64,000 bases of DNA from Macrobrachium rosenbergii (lineage: Eukaryota; Arthropoda; Malacostraca; Decapoda; Palaemonidae). Every line of letters starts with the position of its first letter. Positions within the stretch are counted from its first letter, which is position 1. The notes below the pieces were generated by a model, which searched no databases, was not told where the DNA came from, and worked only from the letters and a program-made list of their open reading frames with translations. The stretch spans positions 34,653,913-34,717,912 of the forward strand of contig NC_089753.1 in the NCBI RefSeq assembly GCF_040412425.1. Reading direction: 5' to 3'. This document shows positions 39,616-52,005 of the stretch, one piece after another. Made by a program: the position numbers and the translations under genes.

Positions 39616-42477
39616 GAGGAAGAGGAGAAGGAGAGATATAGAGAGAGAGGAGGAGGAGAAGGAGAGAGAGAGAGGAGAAAGAGAGAGAGAGAGGAGGAAG
39701 AGGAGAAGGAGAGATATAGAGAGAGAGGAGGGGAGGGAAGAAGAGAGGAGAAGGAGAGAGAGAGAGAGAGAGAGCACAGGTTGCCGACAGTATTTCACCT
39801 GGACGGTCTATAGTACCAACCACACCAAGGGTGCCGTGTACCAGAGCCAACAGCCATACCTCCAGCCCGCAACACCGGTTAGGCCTAGATCACAACGCCT
39901 CCGGATTTCGTCACCAGCCCACAATCAACCAAAATGCAGTTGACTAAACCAACCCCCCAATTGTAAACACCCCCGCCTGCTGTAAACACCTGTTGATCAT
40001 GTGTCTCAATTATTACGGGCTGCTTCTAGGAGCAAGAGCCCGTGCCAGCACAAGACTGGCTCTGTACAAAGCAGATGCCGTGGAAGCAGCTATGGTTTCA
40101 GTAATAACAACATTGATAATTATATTTCGCCTTGTCCTACCATTCTCTCAGCTGCAGTTCCTTCCCGTTTTTTTTTTCCTTCGCATTCGGCTGCCACACT
40201 TCACCTCTATACGGGACTTTCTCAGCCATCTCTTCGTGTATCCAAGCTTTTTCCTCCTCAGGCACCTTTTCAAGTCCACAGCATTCGCCTAGACCCAGAT
40301 ATTTCTGCTGCCTTGTTCACTCTACAGTAATTCACCTCTTCTCTCACTGTACCATCATCATCATCATCATCCATGGCATTTTAGTTTTCTGTACAAGAAA
40401 ACTATTTTGCCGGCTTTGTCTGTCCGTCTGCACTTTATTCTGTCCGCACTTTTTCTGTCCGCCCTCAGATCTTAAAAACTACTGAGGCTAGAGGGCTGCT
40501 AATTGGTATGTGGTCATCCACCCTCCAATCATCAAACATACAAAATTGCAGCCCTCTAGCCTCCTCAGTAGTTTTTATTTTATTTAAGGTTAAAGTTAGC
40601 CATGATCGTGCTTCTGGCAACGATATAGGATAGGCCACCACCGGGCCGTGGTTAAAGTTTAATGTGCCGCCGTTCACACAGCATTATACCTAGACCACCG
40701 AAAGATAGATCTATTTTCGGTGGCCTTGATTATCCACTGTAGCGGCTGTACAGAAAACTCGATCGCGCCGAAGAAACTTAGCGCATTTTTCACTTGTTTA
40801 CTTAATTCACCATCCTCTCAGAATGTCGCTCTTGCAAACGTGAACTTCCAGCTTTCTCCTCACCAGCGCTTCCTGACTCTCGCTGCACTAGTTTCTGCAA
40901 CGATTTTTATTTGCAAGTCAAAAAATGGCCGTATGAACTGGAAAAAACAAATCATGAAAACGCGTTCCCATTTCAGGCTTGTGTCGCGTCCTTTGCTTGG
41001 GGAATGCAAGTTGCATGGCGGTGTCGTCGGAGGTGAAGGGAAGTGGCTTCCTGTGCAAGTTCGCCGTTCTGGGACCTCTGAATACCGTTGTTGACACCGT
41101 CAGCGATAAGGGGGCGACGTACATCTACCGCCAGGGTAATGGTCTCGTGTTGTTTGTGTAACTCATAACCGGACAGGTAGGGCGGAAACAGGTTGACAGA
41201 GGAAGAGACAGGGAAGAAGGGTTCTTGGGGGCTTTTGTAGAGTATTGGAAATGGAGGGACGATAAGAGGCAGAAAGATTTGGGCAGACCCAATTGCTCAT
41301 TCAATATGCCAGGCATATGTGATAGAACGCTGCACGTAAACACGTAAAAACTAAATCTCGTTATATTTCATATGCACTTTGAGGAGTTTTGGGGTTAAGT
41401 CTCCTACTTTCCACTAAAACTAGCGATATATCACAGAATCCGAATGAATGTACCGTAGATCAAAAACAGAAGTGATATAGACCATTATTTGTTCGATAGT
41501 TGTGAAACCATCGCCAGATACAATGCTTCGTTGCCTCTGAATACACTGAAAAACTACTCTATTGTGTTCTTGCCATTGTACTTTCTCGGTGTTTTTTTTT
41601 TTTCTTCTTCGTCTTCTTAATCGTGTTTTGGCCCTAGTATTAGTTATTTTCTTAACGGTTCATATTTTGTCTTTAGTTCCTACATACTTACAATTTTCAG
41701 GGCTTAGAAACCGAGCCAGGCAAGAGAATTCTGAAGAATCTAGAAATTCGCATCTCTGTAGGTACTACACAAGGGTGTCTGGGGCATTTGCTCGGCCCCT
41801 ATTATAGCTGCATCTACTTTTTAGCATTGTACTTTACCTCCATATTCCCGATTCCTCTCTTCATTGCTGTCCAACACCTCTAACTGTTACTTTTCAGCGC
41901 AACTGTACGCTCACCTCCCAATTCCACCTTTAGACCCTTTTACTGAATTTTATTTTATTGATCTTCTATCGTCCTGTACGACCTCTCACAGTTCCTCGTT
42001 GGATGAGTCGGTAGAGTTCTCGGCTAGCACTCTGCTAGGCCCGAGTTCGAGACTCCGGCCGGCCAGTGAAGAATTAGAGGAATTTATTTCTGGTGATAGA
42101 AATTCATTTCTCGCTATAATGTGGTTCGGATTCCACAATAAGCTGTAGGTCCCGTTGCTAGGTAACCAGTTGGTTCTTAGCCACGTCAAATAAGTCTAAT
42201 CCTTCGGGCCAGCCCTAGGAGAGCTGTTGATCAGCTCAGTGGTCTGATTAAACTAAGGTATACTTACTTACGACCGGAAGCGCTCAGTGCTTGGCTTGAG
42301 AGCCTAAATTCCATAAATCAAATCACTCCAGTGATTTGATTAAGGAACATCTGTTAGTGAAAAAAAAAAATCCTGGTTAAATAAACATTGCAATAATCAA
42401 TCTGCCTTTCTGCTAGACTGTGAATAGCGCTTAATTTCTAATTCATCCCATGATTTTTGCAAATGCACTGACTGTTC

Positions 42478-42538
<61 letters not shown>

Positions 42539-45500
42539 CAGCTTCACTCACTGGTAGAACTTGGGGGTTACAGAAGGACAAACTCTACTATTTCGAGACG
42601 GCGGCATGGAATACGTTTCCTGGCGCCCAAGCAACTTGCAGGAGGATCCCTGGCTTTCGTCTCTCCATCATCAGGACCAAGGAAGTGATGATGGCCTTGG
42701 CTTGTGAGTAATCCATTCTTTACTCACTTCTGTAAAGATTTAATTCTTTAGGTATCGAATTCTGTGGTGTTGACTCCAAAAGGTATTGCATTCGGTTGAA
42801 AATTCAGTTCTTCAAGTACCCCCGTAGGGAGGGGGGTTAGTGCCGTCAGTGCACCTCATGCCGTGCAGTGTAGGCATTGCTCAAGGTTCCTTTTACTGTA
42901 CCTCCGTTCATATTCTCTTTTTTCTAACTTACTTTCCACCATCTCCTAACAATTGTTTCGTAGCGCAACTGCGAGGTTTTCCTCCCGTTACACCTTTCAA
43001 ACTTCCTTTACTCTCAATTTTCCTTTCGGCGCTGAATGGCCTCATAAGACCCAGCGCTTGGCCTTTGACCCAAATCATATAAAACAACCCAATCGAGTTC
43101 TTCAAGTACTGAATAATGTAAGGTTAAACTTGTGCAAGAATTTGATTTTATGTTAGAATATATAGATATTGAATGTGCTGCTAAAATCTTCAAATAATCA
43201 ACATTGTAATGCACACATTAAATTTCCCCGTGGGGGGATGGTGTCATCGGTGCACCTCATGCCGTGCACTGTAGGCATTACTTAAGGTTCTCTGCAGCGT
43301 GCCTTCGGCCCCTAGCTGCAACCTCTTTCGCTCCTTTTACTGTACCTCCGTTCACGTTCTCTTTCTTCCACCTTACTTTCCTGAACCCTCTCCTAACACT
43401 TGATTCATAGTGCAACTGCTTTGAGGTTTCCCTCCTGTTACACCTTTCAAAGTTTTCCACCGTCAGTTTCCGTTTCAGCGCTGAATGACCTTAGTTGTCC
43501 CAGTGCTTGGCATGTATGCCTAAAACCTATAAATCAGTTAATCAGTCAAACACATTAAATATTTCAAGTTTTAAGTTCTAGAAACATTGAGTCATGTAAG
43601 TATAAAGTTACACAAGCATTAAATTCAGTATAAAATTCGTAAAGAACTTGCTCTGTAATGTTAAATCTCGTAAGTTTCATAGCGCCACAACGATAAGCCC
43701 ATAAGTATTTAATTCTATGGCGAATCTGTTAAAATCTGTAGAAAATCCTGTAAGTAATATATTACGCATCAAATTCCACAATTTCTAAATTATTTTTATA
43801 TAATTTATGTATATATTAACTACTCTACTGTCAAAAGTCATTGGTCATGAAATCCTCTCAGTATTAACATCAAAATCCTTAAAGATCAATTCGAGTAAAC
43901 ATTAAATTAGTGGAGCTGGGTGGCAGAAAAAGTGCAGAGGGTGATACAAGCAACAGATTTGGCATGAAAACTCTTCAATATATGGCTGATCCCAAGATTG
44001 CTGACTCTTTTCCCAAATGGTGGCAGATTTGCTCTACTGTACATTTTAAACTTGCATACTGTCCATAAAATTATTTTGAATTCATATTTTGGTACTCTTA
44101 CCTTCATTAAGAGGTAAACTGAACCCACCTTTCGAGCATGGCCACCATTTTCAACAAGTGCAGATGCACATAGCTGTGCAGCTAAGTCCATTCCTTCTTA
44201 CATACACACTTATTCAGTTCCTGGCAAAATTCTGCTCCTGTCCAATATGGAAGCCAGGCACCATCAATCTGTTGCCATCCCCAGTGTCTTGGGCTGGGCA
44301 TTGCATTGCTTGATGGCATACTAAAGACTGGCTCCAGATGTGCCCTGCTTGAAAGGCAGCTCTCTTGCAATGTTTACTAAGAGCAGCCTTTGTGGGGGGA
44401 AATGCAATCATGATTTGTGTGCTGGCTCACAGAATCTGCTTGCTGCCTTGAGTCTCTCAGTAAAGTTTGTGAATTGTGCCTTTCCAAGGCTCTTCATAGT
44501 TCTCAAGGATTCAATAACTTTGCTGTCCACAATTTCATGACTTTCTAGACCAATCAGATCCAATGGATCTTCCTCAAAAAGGTCAACCATTTCTCTTAGT
44601 ACTTTTCTTAGATTCTCAGCCATTTCAAGAAACCTTTTATGCACACTTTCAGTTTCATCTTGATGCTTTCCGTCAGTGAGGCAGCTTACTTGTGGGCCAG
44701 CCACTGTCCACCTTCTGAGAGCATCTGTATGTTCAGATAGGCCAATGGCTCCACCATCTCCTTATGTATGAGCATTATTCTGCTCATGTGCTTAGTCTGT
44801 GGCCATTGAGGAAAAATGGAGAGTGGCTTTTATGAACAGTGAAATGTGTTGTTTTGGGAAGCCTCTAGTCTCTCAAATGAATTTAAAGCCACCTGACATA
44901 ATGTACATGGTCAAGGGCACACAAGAAAGGAATGAATTCCTGTAGCACATCTTATACAGGTTGAAATTTGCTTCCTGGTATGACCAGATGAAAATGAAAA
45001 CTAAAAGTTCCAGCTGAAGCACAAGATTCCAAAAGTAGAATTGTGGACACTGACTCTTGTTTTCTGACTCAGCTTTCAAAACTCAGTTCACTTTCTTCTT
45101 CTGCTTCCAGGGTATATGCCATATACCTTAAGCGTCTTTGTGCAACTGATATAAACTGTCAATTCCAGAACCCTAGTGTATCACGCTTATTCCATGTTGA
45201 TGAAGTATATCAGTTAATTGATGCTTTCTGGTTTTTACAAAGATGTTGAGACTAAGTTAAATTGAAAACTGAGGTTCACTTGACTTGGAATTTCTGGTCA
45301 CTTTCGACAGTTTAAGTACAAAAAGTTGTGCTAAAGCTAGATAAGTAGCAGATGATCTATATTTGAGTTGAGATTTCCTATCCCCACCATTCTGCCGCCC
45401 ACTTACAAATTTCAGCAAACTTGGTGGCACAGATTCTCTTCTAGTGTCTGCTGTTAAGGTTCCATCAAATCCTTTCTCATATTCAAGCATCTGCTTCCTG

Positions 45501-46281
45501 AATATCTTGGCTGCTTTGGCCACAATTGGTGCATCATTGTAGTCACATTCCATGGCTAGGGCCTCTCCCTTTTTCCACTTATCAAGCCAAATCTTTCTTC
45601 CTTTTGTGAAGGTCTCCAATTGTGGGGTGTGGACAAGTATCTGTTCTTTCAACAGTGTTCGGTGCACAATGGAAGCATCAACATTTAGCTGTTCCAGTCT
45701 TTGTACAAACCATAAAGTTCTACCATTGTGAAATACTAGCACCCATCTGTTGTCAACCTTCTCTCCTATGTACATCTCAAGCTTAGCAAAAGCATGGGCG
45801 CCTGCCTCTCGTCTGTACAGCACATAATCATCTCCAGTTTTCTGGAAATTCATCCAGGCTCTTTCCCTGTTGTACACGCCAGTCAGACACGATAGGTGAT
45901 GCATATGTTCCTGGGAAACATTATCAGCAGCGCTAAGCTTTGCCAGAAGTTTCTCATCCAGCAAGTTGAAGGCACATCATTGCAGCTTTTCATGTAAAGG
46001 TAATGTCAAGGCCAATTGTAAATCTTTGATTGGTACTGGTTTGTCACCAATAAAGCAGATTCCTTCTTTCTCAGTCTTTCTTCCTTTCCAGTTTTGTGGT
46101 TTTGAACTTGTGCATACATGATTCACATTTAGCTTCGTTCTCCTCAAAGGTCTGCTGGATTCCGTCACCTTCGTCAAGCCTTTTTGGATTAAGTAGTATA
46201 GGCATTGCATTTAAGTTGTAAAATTCAGGAATGTTTGTGGCAAGGGTAGCATAGGTAGCACCAGATGAATCCACTGGTCTT

Positions 46282-46351
<70 letters not shown>

Positions 46352-47316
46352 TCTTGGCACAAACGACAAAGCTTCCAATTGATCTTACTATCTCCCAACG
46401 AGAAGACTTTAATTTTTCAGATTGTACCGCCATTGCTTTTGTTCTATAGGCCGGGGGTTTATCCTTTTACCACCAATGCAACATATTGTATGGGATATGG
46501 GATGCAACTAGGCTCAGGTATCTTATAACATTACCCTTAACCCGATCATTCATCCAATGCTATTTGATTCCCATGTGGTCTGTACACCTTCCAGAAGACC
46601 ATAGCCCTGTTTTCTTTGGCTCAGTGCTCCTGCATTGGCACATCCTGTCAGTTCAGCTGCAACTATTGAACTTTGAACTGGGGCTAGCCAAACAGCCTTT
46701 GGAAAAGTAATGACATATGTCTACCATTAGCTAGCATTGATTCCCATGCTGAGTCTCACAGCAATAGTGCCAGCCGCTGTGCCTTGGAAGTGCTCTGACA
46801 ATGCACTATTACACTTACATGGAGCTAATTACCCATTTTTTTTTTAAATGAGGATGCAAATGAGCCAGGAAGGGCTTAATTCATGTCTAGTCTTCAAAAA
46901 TAAACTGATCGAGCTGAAGTTTACCACAAATTCATCTATTATTTGACCTTTTAAAACCTATATGAACTCAAGTACAAATATTTGGCTTTTTGGCAGCCAT
47001 TCTGGATGTAGTAACAGCCACCTGGATGTTTATAGGCAACAAAATTATGTATCTCAGTGCTTAGACTTGCTCTCAGTAATTTAACATAAAACTGAGCGTG
47101 ATTGAGGGATTTCAGTTCGATTAAGCAGTTGAATGTCAGTATTCATATATCCACAGGAAGCCATTTTGAAAACCTGCCGGCCAGAAGTTGATTATGAGAA
47201 AGAAGGCCAAGAAGAATTATTGCGGTGAATTTTATGCTTACATCGCCATTTGCACTTTTTTTCTATTATTTTGGAGTTACCCGCTCCATCATATATACAG
47301 TATATAGATACATACG

Positions 47317-47349
<33 letters not shown>

Positions 47350-47928
47350 ACTTGCTTATATAATACCATAAATTGAATTGAAATCACCAGGTTTCTGATG
47401 TTATAATAAAATCTATACATACCATAATCCAAAAGTATTGAACTTTATTGACTTACTGCAGGCAAGTATTTGGAGTCCGATTTTAGGTCCCATCATAAAA
47501 ATTCCACAAATCTCACGTTCCTCCAGAATTAAAGTATCAGTCATTTGCTCTCGAAGATCCTTACAAGTAATATACTATTAATTACACGAAGAACTGATCA
47601 ATAATGATACTTGTCTGCTGACTTCAGGAAACTCATTCCTCCTGAACAACCATTAATCATATCTGTTTCCTGACTTGTAGCACCAGAACGAGCCTACTAC
47701 CTGGACCTACAGAAGAAACCCGGTGGGATATTCGAATGGGGGGATTCCACACGCTTTACCAACCCGGAGAACATACCAGTCTACTTCACTGAAACATTTA
47801 CATCCACTTCCACCGGACCATTTATCATGCCAGTGTTCTACTGCTTCAGGGACCATATGCACGACCAGGTTCTTTCAAATTTAGAAAGAGTAGTCTGTCA
47901 GGCTAATCCATTGGGAGTTGACTGGTAA
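38443..47928 (+). CDS. Secreted C-type-lectin-like protein, 4 coding exons
   Basis: Coding exons are 38443-38656, 40977-41135, 42542-42703 and 47681-47928 (TAA). All three introns are phase 1 with GT-AG ends, giving 260 residues. The N-terminus MLPAWLQLCLFVASASVFLA is a clear signal peptide, so the product should be secreted. Residues 72-98 carry a cluster of five cysteines (C72, C74, C78, C84, C98) resembling a PAN/apple-like segment. Residues about 135-260 look like a C-type lectin fold: YYFETAAWNTFPGAQATC with C157, the region YYLDL then FEWGDSTRFTNPEN, C233 in VFYCF and C251 in VVCQANP. One cysteine of the usual inner disulfide and the WND calcium motif are not seen, so Ca-dependent sugar binding is doubtful. 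An acceptor just before the start codon (AG at 38432-38433) suggests an upstream 5' UTR exon. A role in crustacean immunity is possible by family but is inference. Confidence 0.85.
38926..39061. mobile_element. Foldback element FB-6
   Basis: Arms of about 55-60 bp: AGAAGATGCACTCTATTC...CAGGGGCCACTGACTTGAA on the left and TTTAGTCAGTGGCCCCTCTG...AAAGTTCATCTTCT on the right. The loop holds TCATATTCGTTGGAAAC. It lies in intron 1 of the lectin gene. Confidence 0.8.
39332..39774. repeat. (GA)n/(GGA)n microsatellite, 440 bp
   Basis: A long purine-only block: GA runs broken by GGAGGAGAAGGA motifs that recur at 20-50 bp spacing. Very long open frames of Arg/Glu or Ser/Leu result and are not genes. 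A purine-only strand of this length could form triplex DNA. Intron 1 of the lectin gene. Confidence 0.95.
40383..40800 (+). mobile_element. FB-1 foldback repeat, full-length copy
   Basis: The outer inverted ends are AGTTTTCTGTACA (40383-40395) and TGTACAGAAAACT (40747-40759). Inside are a large hairpin, CTGAGGCTAGAGGGCTGC (about 40483) against GCAGCCCTCTAGCCTC (about 40547), and a smaller one around CCACCGAAAG and TTTTCGGTGG (about 40695-40722). The sequence shared with the copy at position 1 continues about 40 bp past the right inverted end. There is no coding capacity. It lies in intron 1 of the lectin gene, about 180 bp upstream of exon 2. Confidence 0.75.
41755..42310 (+). repeat. R1 repeat copy split by SINE-A copy 4
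   Basis: The R1 left part (TGCTCGGCCCCTATTATAGC, TTTAGCATTGTACTTTACCTCC, TTTTCAGCGCAACTG) runs to about 41985. The right part (ACCGGAAGCGCTCAGTGCTT, GGCTTGAGAGCCTAAATTCC) resumes at about 42270. TACGACC occurs on both sides of the insertion and may be the target-site duplication. Confidence 0.7.
41992..42266 (+). mobile_element. SINE-A copy 4, nested in R1
   Basis: The clearest copy of the family: GTCGGTAGAGTTCTCGGCTA, GCACTCTGCTAGGCCCGAGT, TCGAGACTCCGGCC, then the body and AAACTAAGGTATACTTACTT at the 3' end. It lies in intron 2 of the lectin gene and gives the relative age: SINE-A moved after this R1 copy was in place. Confidence 0.9.
42479..42536. repeat. (ATT)n microsatellite
   Basis: About 19 ATT units ending 5 bp before lectin exon 3. 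The array therefore takes the place of the polypyrimidine tract of this acceptor. Confidence 0.95.
42823..43095 (+). repeat. R1 repeat copy (internally shortened)
   Basis: It opens with CCCGTAGGGAGGGGGGTTAG, TGCCGTCAGTGCACCTCATG and GTGCAGTGTAGGCATTGCTC. It lacks the CCCTTCGGCCCCTAGCTGCA block and goes straight to TTCCTTTTACTGTACCTCCG, then CTTTCGGCGCTGAATGGCC. Lectin intron 3. Confidence 0.85.
43225..43550 (+). repeat. R1 repeat copy
   Basis: A full copy: TTCCCCGTGGGGGGATGGTG, TGCCGTGCACTGTAGGCATT, ACTTAAGGTTCTCTGCAGCG, CCTTCGGCCCCTAGCTGCAA, TTTCAGCGCTGAATGACCTT and GTATGCCTAAAACC. Lectin intron 3. Confidence 0.85.
43907..46433 (-). pseudogene. Broken copy of a large uncharacterised ORF family, antisense in the lectin intron
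   Basis: Minus-strand pieces in order: a C-rich N-part (46433-45977), a 235-residue open frame (45964-45257) with LTGVYNRERAWMNFQKTGDD and LVFHNGRTLWFVQRL, then FYFWNLVLQLELLVFIFI (about 45030), then AHEQNN and GDGGAIGLSEHTDALRRWTV (about 44800-44705), a 98-residue frame (44704-44408), KHCKRAAFQAGHIWSQSL (about 44380), HWGWQQIDGAWLPYWTGAEF (about 44275) and a Cys-rich end (CVCKKEW...CTAMCICTC, about 44210-44155). I recognise this as a multi-copy protein family of marine invertebrates with a C-terminal Cys-rich domain. Its function is unknown to me and its spread suggests a mobile origin. Stops, shifts and missing middle sequence show this copy is dead. Confidence 0.6.
46284..46349. repeat. 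(GT)n microsatellite
   Basis: About 33 GT units cutting into the N-terminal part of the antisense ORF family copy. Confidence 0.95.
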
Positions 47929-47974
47929 GATACGAATGTCTCACCTGTTCCTCGAGATAAGAGTGCCACCACCA

Positions 47975-48657
47975 TCATTACGAGGAATTGACTTCTTTAT
48001 CATTACGAGAAATTGACTTCTTTATCACTGCGAGAAATTGACTTCTTTACCACTACGAGAAATTTACTTCTTTATCATTACGAGAAATTTACTTCTTTAT
48101 CATTACGAGAAATTGACTTCTTTATCAGTACGAGAAATTGACTTCTTTATCATTGACTTCTTTATCATTACGAGAAATTGACATCTTTCTCATTACGAGA
48201 AATTGACTTCTTTATCATTACGAGAAATTGATTTCTTTATCACTACAAGAAATTGACATCTTTATCATTACGAGAAATTGACTTCTTTATCATTACAAGA
48301 AATTGACTTCTTTATCGCTACAAGAAATTGACATCTTTATCATTATGAGAAATTGACTTCTTTATCATTACAAGAAATTGACATCTTTATCACTACGAGA
48401 AATTGACATCTTTATCATTACGAGAAATTTACTTCTTTATCATTACGAGAAATTGACTTCTTTATCACTACGAGAAATTGACTTCTTTATCACTACGAGA
48501 AATTGACTTCTTTATCACTACGAGAAATTGACTTCTTTATCACTACGAGAAATTGACTTCTTTATCATTACGAGAAATTGACTTCTTTATCATTACGAGA
48601 AATTGACTTCTTTATCATTACGAGAAATTGACTTCTTTATCAGTACGAGAAATTGAC
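47975..48657. repeat. 25-bp minisatellite just after the lectin stop codon
   Basis: About 27 units containing TTACGAGAAATTGACTTC followed by TTTATCA. It starts about 50 bp after the stop codon at 47926-47928, so unless polyadenylation is immediate it would be transcribed as 3' UTR. Variants differ by single bases (TTACGAG/CTACGAG/TTACAAG; GACTTC/GACATC). Confidence 0.9.
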
Positions 48658-48659
48658 TT

Positions 48660-49500
<841 letters not shown>

Positions 49501-49733
49501 TATTGTATATGGAATGACTAATGTTAAACATAGGAAAGTAAAGCAAAATGATAAAAGAGTTATAAGGGACAGACTAATGATAATAATAAGAATAACTAAT
49601 ATATATATAATTATATATATATGCCATTGTTCTTTTAATCAATCTTTGTCACTTATAATTCTGTTAATTCAGTTTTATAATTTTTTTCATTGCTACATCT
49701 AACACTATTCACTCCATTTACTGCATAATATAC

Positions 49734-49737
<4 letters not shown>

Positions 49738-49815
<78 letters not shown>
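49738..49815. repeat. (TA)n microsatellite
   Basis: About 39 TA units. A possible poly(A) signal (AATAAA at 50083-50088) lies downstream of it, but I cannot tie it to the lectin gene. Confidence 0.9.
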
Positions 49816-49816
<1 letters not shown>

Positions 49817-50117
49817 CCTTGACATAAAACTCCCACTTATGCCCCCTTATAGGTTATGCCTCAGGTGCATTTGAGTGCTGCTCACTTTGCAGTTCTTTTC
49901 CTCATTCGCTGTTCATGTAAAAAGCTGATAAGGTGTGATCACTGCATTTGGTGAAAAAGATCAAGATTTCGGGCAAAGGTTAACCCATTCCCTTGCCCGA
50001 AGCTCTGCTCTGCAAGCATTTATAGTTTCCTTGACTGCTTTGTATTGTACATGGTAAGGATATTTGTTTTCTGTTGAGTTTCAATAAACGTTGTCAGAAT
50101 TTATTACCTTTTCCTCT

Positions 50118-50120
<3 letters not shown>

Positions 50121-50190
<70 letters not shown>

Positions 50191-50192
50191 AT
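50121..50192. repeat. (TA)n then (GT)n microsatellite
   Basis: About 27 TA units followed by a short GT run. Confidence 0.95.
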
Positions 50193-50974
50193 ATATTAAA
50201 TTATATATTATGCATATATATATGTATATACTTGTGTATATGTGGATATACAGTATGTATATAAACGTACTTCTCAAGCATGCTTATGTACGACTCTGAA
50301 TCTAAATATACAATTTAATGACATAGGCTACTATACAACATTGCTTACATTATTATGCTCATTTTCATCCTGTAAACGTTCAATGCATCTTCTGTCCTCG
50401 CATGAACTTGTACAAATTATTTATGTCACATAATTTCTTGAAATTGCAACTGGCTCCATGTAATCTATAAATGAGACTCCAGGTGGTCTCGGTGTGCCTA
50501 AGTAGCTTAACTTTGTGTCTAAGGATTTGATCGTGCACAGTTAACTATTGCTACGATTGTATGATACTTGTGCGATACTTGGGTCTGTTCTGATTAGTAC
50601 TGGAATGATCCAGGAGTTGAAACCTCAAGGTACTATGGCTTAAAAGAGTGAAATGTTTTTGTTATCTGTAACTAATGACATGCCCATAATGACAGCTCTG
50701 AGATTAAGAAAAATGTGTGCACAATGAATGTTTTATTATTTCCTCTTGCGTTAGAATACTACATCTTATTTTCCTCTTAAATTATAGATATTTTTCGTAT
50801 TTAAATCTGTACAGATTTATATGTACAGATGTAAATGGTCTTCATTGTGAGTCTGAGGAGGGCTACGTAGCTCCTGATTGCTTCAGTGACCTCTGCTGGT
50901 AACGGCAGTACCTCTTCATATTCAGTCTACCAATGAATAAGATGAGATGGATATGCATACCGTATAAACGTATG

Positions 50975-51133
<159 letters not shown>

Positions 51134-51189
51134 GTGTGTGTGTATACAATCTACTAGTCACTTTTACCAGATACATACGTACCATTTAT

Positions 51190-51432
51190 TAACCACATTG
51201 CCCCCTCAAACGTCTCGATTTCTTCGCATATTGGAAACGCTTGTTACTGTGAAGCCTAGAACCAAATTAAGGAAGAAATGTAGTTCTTCAGATGCCCGGC
51301 CGAGATTGGATCGCGGTTCCGGGGTGTCCGAACGGGCATTTGAATAACTTACCAGTAATTTCGTTCTAGGTTTTGTAGTGACAAGAGTGCCCAAAATGTG
51401 AAGAAATCGAGAAGTTTAAGAGGGCACTGTGG

Positions 51433-51435
<3 letters not shown>
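51190..51435. mobile_element. Foldback element FB-4, copy 2
   Basis: Inverted arms of about 80-90 bp: TTAACCACATTGCCC on the left, and GGGCACTGTGGTTAA on the right. They share with copy 1 (13009-13274) the motifs CCACAATGCCCTC, TCTCGA-TTTCTTCGC and CGCTTGTCACTAC. The centre has a small inner inverted pair ATGCCCG/CGGGCAT. A (TA)n array starts at the very next base on the right. Confidence 0.8.

Positions 51436-51521
<86 letters not shown>
51436..51521. repeat. (TA)n microsatellite
   Basis: About 43 TA units immediately after FB-4 copy 2. With the array at 50975 it suggests the element was inserted into a TA-rich stretch. Confidence 0.95.
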
Positions 51522-51524
<3 letters not shown>

Positions 51525-51641
51525 GAATCCACCTCACCTGATTCATTGACTGATTGACACTATCAGGAGTTACCTGTACCTTTTCAACCTCACGATAGAG
51601 ACCAAACTGAGAGTGGAAGGGCAACCTAAATTTTGCTGTTG

Positions 51642-52005
51642 GTTGAATATACGAAAAACAAAGTCTGAATGAAATTATACCCTATACTTTGCCTTTAGTT
51701 GAATATACGAAAAACAAAGTCTGAATGAAATTATATCCTATACTTTGCCTTTAGTTGAATATACGAAAAACAAAGTCTGAATGAAATTATATCCTATACT
51801 TTGCCTTTAGTTGAATATACGAAAAACAAAGTCTGAATGAAATTATATCCTATACTTTGCCTTTAGTTGAATATACGAAAAACAAAGTCTGAATGAAATT
51901 ATATCCTATACTTTGCCTTTAGTTGAATATACGAAAAACAAAGTCTGAATGAAATTATACCCTATACTTTGCCTTTAGTTGAATATACGAAAAACCAAGT
52001 CAAGA
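51642..52005. repeat. 56-bp satellite, about 6.5 near-identical units
   Basis: Units begin at 51642, 51698, 51754, 51810, 51866, 51922 and 51978, exactly 56 bp apart. Each holds GTTGAATATACGAAAAACAA then AGTCTGAATGAAATTATA. The only differences are single bases (CCCTAT/TCCTAT), so the expansion is recent. Confidence 0.95.

Noticed and set aside
39242..39943. Two ~200-residue open frames (Ser/Leu-rich and Arg/Glu-rich)
   Set aside because: They arise from the purine-only (GA)n/(GGA)n block and lack any protein signature.
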